A DNA stretch of 64,000 bases from Pseudomonadota bacterium (GTDB lineage: Bacteria > Desulfobacterota > Desulfobulbia > Desulfobulbales > Desulfocapsaceae): positions 32,677 through 96,676 of the forward strand of contig JAHIUA010000033.1 in the NCBI GenBank assembly GCA_018817385.1, read 5' to 3'. A program made the position numbers and the translations under genes. Of this stretch, positions 60,712-64,000 are shown one piece after another (positions within the stretch are counted from its first letter, which is position 1; every line of letters starts with the position of its first letter). Below the pieces are notes generated by a model. It had not been told where the DNA came from and did no database searches. It saw only the letters and a program-made list of their open reading frames with translations.

Positions 60712-61194
60712 TCACAGGCCTTCAAAACAGTTTTTTGCCACATTTTTACGACTTGTTCGTGGATCAAAGACCTGGCCGTTCATCACTACATAGACCCCTG
60801 GTGACAGGAGCTGGGCAGCGGCCACAGCATATCCGACGTTAAAAAAGGCGTCGCTCACCCGCAAACGGGCAGGCTGCATGGAACCGGTGAGGACAATGGT
60901 CTTATCAGGGATAGTCAAGAGACCTTTTGCGGTCTCAAGCATGGTGTCGGTTCCGTGGGTAATGAGGATGCGGGCACAGGGTTCAGCGGCCACCGCATCA
61001 TGGACCAGTTTTCGATCAGCCTCGGTCATGTCCAGGCTGTCCTTTTGCATAAGCGACTCGACGCTGTAGGCAAAGGTCACATTTGCCTCAAAAAGGAGTG
61101 CCCCTATCTCTGGCTCTCCAACCTGGTAGTCATTTTTGGCATCAAAGTATATTTTATCAATGGTGCCCCCGGTGGTAAAAATCTTCAGTTTCAT
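60712..61194 (-). CDS. Single-domain asparaginase-like protein
   Basis: A 160-residue protein equal to the N-terminal domain of type I/II L-asparaginases. The nucleophile motif TTGGTIDK (about residues 7-14) and the second motif THGTDTMLETA (about 79-89) are intact. The C-terminal domain of the 330-residue enzymes, which completes the active site, is missing. Stand-alone proteins of this size occur in several Proteobacteria, so it is likely a real family and not a truncation. Activity is uncertain. An intergenic stretch of about 170 bases separates it from resB and is empty. Confidence 0.85.
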   Translation of the reverse strand: MKLKIFTTGGTIDKIYFDAKNDYQVGEPEIGALLFEANVTFAYSVESLMQKDSLDMTEADRKLVHDAVAAEPCARILITHGTDTMLETAKGLLTIPDKTIVLTGSMQPARLRVSDAFFNVGYAVAAAQLLSPGVYVVMNGQVFDPRTSRKNVAKNCFEGL

Positions 61195-61246
61195 CTCTAT
61201 GGTTACTCAGCAGCAATTATAACTATTCAGGTAATGCTCAATAATT

Positions 61247-61370
61247 GGCATACAACCGCTCTGTAACTGTTTAGCAGTGCTTTATATTCGTTCATTGAGG
61301 ACTTCGAAGCATACTCGTGCTATTCGAAAAGACCGCAATGGACGAAGATGAAGTGTTGCTGGAGAGTTAC
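61247..61370 (+). repeat. Dispersed intergenic repeat, copy 3 (about 124 nt)
   Basis: This copy aligns without gaps with 34576-34699, most strongly over 61262-61370 (TGTAACTG... to GAGTTAC). The last part matches 19624-19689 in reverse. It lies between the asparaginase-like gene and the small membrane protein gene, both on the minus strand. Confidence 0.7.
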
Positions 61371-61377
61371 CACCATT

Positions 61378-61758
61378 TTATTCTGCAGTCCCCTGACCAT
61401 TGGCCGCCTGTGCCTCTTTCTCGTCCAGCTCTTTACCAATTCGCCAGGCATCCACCACCGCAAACAGCCAACAGCAGAAAAAGACAAGAAAGGAAGCTTT
61501 GAGAAAGAGGGTGGAGCCAGTGGTTGAGGCTTCGGCCGCCGTACTCATAATTTTTGGCAGGGTCACGGCCTCTCCCTGAGCGGCGAACTGTTGCAGAATA
61601 ACCACCGCCTTACGAACAATGGCCATGACACAAAGCAGTCCGCTGATAAATGCAGCACCGAAAAAGAGGGCACCACGCCCATATCGTGCCAAAATAATCT
61701 GCCCGGCACCGGGAAAAATCAGTGCCGACAACAAAAGTCCCTTTAGCGCATTACTCAT
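61378..61758 (-). CDS. Small membrane protein of unknown function
   Basis: A 126-residue protein. Three hydrophobic segments are visible: LKGLLLSALIFPGAGQIILARYGRGALFFGAAFISGLLCVMAI (two adjacent spans) and LFLKASFLVFFCCWLFAVVDAWRIG. The LIFPGAGQ...RYGRGALFFGAA pattern is like small bacterial membrane proteins with a PGxGQ motif. No function is known to me. A ribosome site (AAGGAGATAG on the minus strand) directly precedes the ATG, supporting the start. The 61759-62179 spacer shows no secure gene. Confidence 0.72.
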   Translation of the reverse strand: MSNALKGLLLSALIFPGAGQIILARYGRGALFFGAAFISGLLCVMAIVRKAVVILQQFAAQGEAVTLPKIMSTAAEASTTGSTLFLKASFLVFFCCWLFAVVDAWRIGKELDEKEAQAANGQGTAE

Positions 61759-62179
61759 TTCTATCTCCTTTTATAGCCCCAGGGCTCATTGAAAACTCAC
61801 TCATCACATACTCTCCATGGCAACGAATAGCAACAGCCTGGAGTTCGTCGGCAAGACAAAACGTCTCCCCTGCCCCAGAAAGGCTCCATTTGCAGTGCTA
61901 AACTGCACCTCTGAGAAGGCCAGCTTATTTATGGACAGGTCGACATTTCTGCTCCTTGCAGGCATCCTGTACATAGTGAATCCATTGATTGATGTCAACA
62001 GGAGGATTCTCCTTGCACAGGCAAAAAAAGTGATGCTCTAATGAAGAAGGATATACTTTTCCACTACAACTTTCATCCTTCTTGTCCAACACGTATAGGG
62101 AGTCCAAATGAAACGAAAATCATTCAAGCCTCCCTGTGCGTATCGCACCCGTCACCAGACTCCTGCCAAGGAACGCCTC

Positions 62180-63388
62180 ATGAACAAAGTCCTCTGCGTC
62201 TGCCTGCTCCTCCTCTTCACTGCTGTGCCATGCAGAAGCACAGTTCTGGTTAGCTCTGTCTCGGCCCTGATTTCTGCTGTCAATGCAGCCAATGGAGGAG
62301 GAGACAAAACAATCCTTATCGCCGACGGGTATTATCCCCTGCACGGGAGCTATCTGCGAATCACTGCCGACGGAATCTCTGTCGCCTCGGCCAGTGGTAA
62401 AAGGGAGCTGGTAATCCTGGACGGCAACTACCAAACCACAGAAATTTTCCAGATCGTGGCCTCAAACGTCACCCTATCCGATTTAACCCTGCAAGAGGCC
62501 TCCTATCACCCCATTCACGTCATGGCCGCCGATGACCACGACGTGATCAACACCGTGATCAGAAATGTTCACATCATCAACCCCGGCCAACAGGCGATCA
62601 AGATCAACCAAGACGGGGCCAAGAACTATTCAGCCAACAATGGCCTGATCGCTGGATGTCTGATTGAATTGACAGAGACCGGACGACAACAGGTCTGGGA
62701 GATAAACGGTTCCTGTTATACGGGTGGTATCGATGCCCATCATGCCGCCAACTGGACCATCCGCGACAATGAGATTCGCGGCTTCTGGTGTGCCGACGGG
62801 CTCTCCGAACATGGGATCCACCTCTGGTCCTTTTCCTCAGACACCCTGGTGGAGCGAAACCGGATTATCGACTGCGACCGGGGGATCGGATTCGGCCTGG
62901 GAGATTCGGGCCATACTGGCGGGATCATCCGCAACAACATGCTCTACCACGGCCCAGACCACGGACAGAGCGATGTCGGCATCGGTCTGGAATCGGCATC
63001 AGGAGCCCAGGTATACAACAACACGCTCTATCACGAGCACAGCTATGCCAATGCCATCGAGTACCGTTTAGCAGCAACAACAGATGTGACGATCAGCAAC
63101 AACCTGTCAAACCGAGCCATCAGCTCCCGCGATGAGGGAAGCGCCACCTTGGCGGCCAATATCACTACGGCCCTTCCCACCTGGTTCAAGAACCCCGCCG
63201 GGGGAGACCTCCATCTCAGCGCCCCCATCATCGAAATCATAGACAAAGGGATATTTATCAACGGACTAACAGATGACCTGGACAAAGAACGCAGACCCCA
63301 AGGCGCGAGAATTGATATCGGAGCAGACGAATATCTCATACCCAGCAAAACCATCACTCTCCTCTCCTGGATCGGACTCCTTCTTTAA
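62180..63388 (+). CDS. Secreted right-handed beta-helix protein (pectate-lyase-like fold)
   Basis: About 402 residues from ATG 62180, which opens a signal peptide (MNKVLCVCLLLLFTAVPCRS) behind AAGGA; an ATG at 62108 with AGGGAG upstream would add 24 residues. The body has many parallel beta-helix rungs (VSSVSALISAVNAANGGGDKTILIADGYY, NVTLSDLTLQEASYHPIHV, TLVERNRIIDCDRGIGFGL, GGIIRNNMLYHG, AQVYNNTLYHEHSY). The end (DLDKERRPQGARIDIGADEY) is the common 'choice-of-anchor' GADEY motif. It probably binds or cleaves a polysaccharide outside the cell; catalytic residues cannot be assigned. It is a candidate for secretion by the type II system. Confidence 0.85.
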   Translation: MNKVLCVCLLLLFTAVPCRSTVLVSSVSALISAVNAANGGGDKTILIADGYYPLHGSYLRITADGISVASASGKRELVILDGNYQTTEIFQIVASNVTLSDLTLQEASYHPIHVMAADDHDVINTVIRNVHIINPGQQAIKINQDGAKNYSANNGLIAGCLIELTETGRQQVWEINGSCYTGGIDAHHAANWTIRDNEIRGFWCADGLSEHGIHLWSFSSDTLVERNRIIDCDRGIGFGLGDSGHTGGIIRNNMLYHGPDHGQSDVGIGLESASGAQVYNNTLYHEHSYANAIEYRLAATTDVTISNNLSNRAISSRDEGSATLAANITTALPTWFKNPAGGDLHLSAPIIEIIDKGIFINGLTDDLDKERRPQGARIDIGADEYLIPSKTITLLSWIGLLL

Positions 63389-63515
63389 AGGAGAAACAGG
63401 AGCAACACCTTTCTTCAAACTTCCCCCCATCTGCCAAACAAATTTCATTTTCCAAATCCCCCAACCGAAATGCACCCTAACTGCCATAACTAAAGCAACA
63501 AACGCTATGCTTTTA

Positions 63516-64000
63516 TGTTGGAGCGGCTTCAGCCACGAATGGTGGTGGTGCGGGCCCCTTATCTCATCAAACTCCATCGGCGATCATTCGCGGCTGAAGC
63601 CGACTCCTACTTTGAACGAGTGCGTTCCGAGTCTGGAGCTCTTGGCAATTGTTTGGGTTTTGAAGGGTTCCAGGTGAACTGCATTTCCCGAACATCCTGA
63701 TTGGAATGTGTCGGAGTTATGGGAAGGAGAATAACTAAAGATGTCTTGTGTTGGAGCGGCTTCAGCCGCGAATGGAGGTGGTGCGAGCCCCTTATCTCAT
63801 CAAACTCCATCGGCGGTCATTCGCGGCTGAAGCCGGCTCCTACTTTGATCCAGTGCGTTCCGGGTTATGGAGCTGTTGGCAATTGTCTGGGTTTTGAAGG
63901 GATTTAAAAGTGAACTGCATTTCGCAAATATCCTGATTGGGATGTGTCGGGGGTATGGGAAAGCGAGGAACTCAAGGTGTCTTATGTTGGAGCGGCTTCA
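63516..64000. repeat. Tandem REP/BIME-like repeat cluster 2 (about 235-bp period, cut by window end)
   Basis: Palindromic element copies start at 63516, 63749 and 63985 (TGTTGGAGCGGCTTCAGCC...), each of the first two followed exactly 45 bases later by the inverse copy (63586, 63819). The 45-base middle holds TGCGGGCCCCTTA or close variants, the reverse complement of the middle of cluster 1. Units repeat at 233 and 236 bases; the third is cut by the window edge. The 63389-63515 stretch shows nothing. Confidence 0.88.

Noticed and set aside
61804..62041. Two overlapping small frames (65-75 residues) on opposite strands upstream of the beta-helix gene
   Set aside because: Neither has a ribosome site, a recognisable domain or support from neighbours; left unassigned.

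Overview
ORGANISM. The window looks like a chromosomal segment of a Desulfobacterota bacterium, most likely of the Desulfobulbales/Desulfobulbaceae group. This is inferred from gene content only: a GspN-type type II secretion operon, a secreted protein with a CFI-box C-terminus, a NapC-type multihaem cytochrome / Tat Fe-S protein / NrfD respiratory complex, a sigma-54 activator with its own two-component kinase, and a selenocysteine-containing rhodanese. No plasmid, prophage, CRISPR array or intact insertion sequence is visible. LAYOUT. (1) 1-0.9 kb: ihfA, a MerR-type regulator and tRNA-Pro(GGG) with a strong terminator. (2) 1-1.9 kb: a small secreted protein of unknown function and an empty spacer. 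(3) 1.9-18.6 kb: a complete type II secretion system. gspB and gspA run on the minus strand; gspF, a secreted delta-60/FN3/CFI-box protein, gspG-H-I-J-K-L-M-N-C-D-E run on the plus strand, many with 1-4 nt overlaps. A structured RNA-like element lies in the divergent gspA/gspF spacer. (4) 18.8-23.3 kb: a truncated chemoreceptor signalling domain, thpR, a large diguanylate cyclase, and two MITE-like inverted-repeat elements flanking that cyclase gene. (5) 23.4-33.2 kb: a translation and housekeeping cluster, ffh-rpsP-khpA-rimM-trmD-(RNA methyltransferase)-rplS-rnhB-yraN-pdxA-tmk, followed by a TPR lipoprotein and a second lipoprotein. (6) 33.3-42 kb: an AMIN-domain protein, a radical SAM/DUF2344 protein, a TrpB2-type tryptophan synthase, a PBP4-type carboxypeptidase, and a triple-rhodanese lipoprotein whose frame is interrupted by one UGA read here as selenocysteine. 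(7) 42.3-47.5 kb: sbcD-sbcC and a small membrane protein. (8) 47.7-58.6 kb: the most interesting region. A histidine kinase and a sigma-54 response regulator are followed by an array of GGGACA motifs at about 11-bp spacing, a near-consensus -24/-12 promoter, two 74-residue paralogous membrane peptides and a terminator. Then comes an operon encoding an FtsH-type protease with a Cys-rich tail, a sensor-kinase relative lacking both the phospho-accepting His and the ATPase domain, a multihaem cytochrome, a four-cluster Fe-S protein and an NrfD quinone-interacting subunit. (9) 58.6-64 kb: REP/BIME-like palindromic repeats in two tandem clusters, bracketing a ResB homologue, a single-domain asparaginase-like protein, a small membrane protein and a secreted beta-helix protein. 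HOW IT FITS TOGETHER. The secretion operon supplies a whole outer-membrane export machine and possibly one of its own cargo or surface proteins. The 47.7-58.6 kb locus reads as a regulated respiratory module: a kinase/activator pair driving small membrane peptides through sigma-54, next to a quinol-linked redox complex that carries its own quality-control protease and a possible kinase modulator. These functional links are inferences from adjacency; the motifs themselves are read directly from the sequence.
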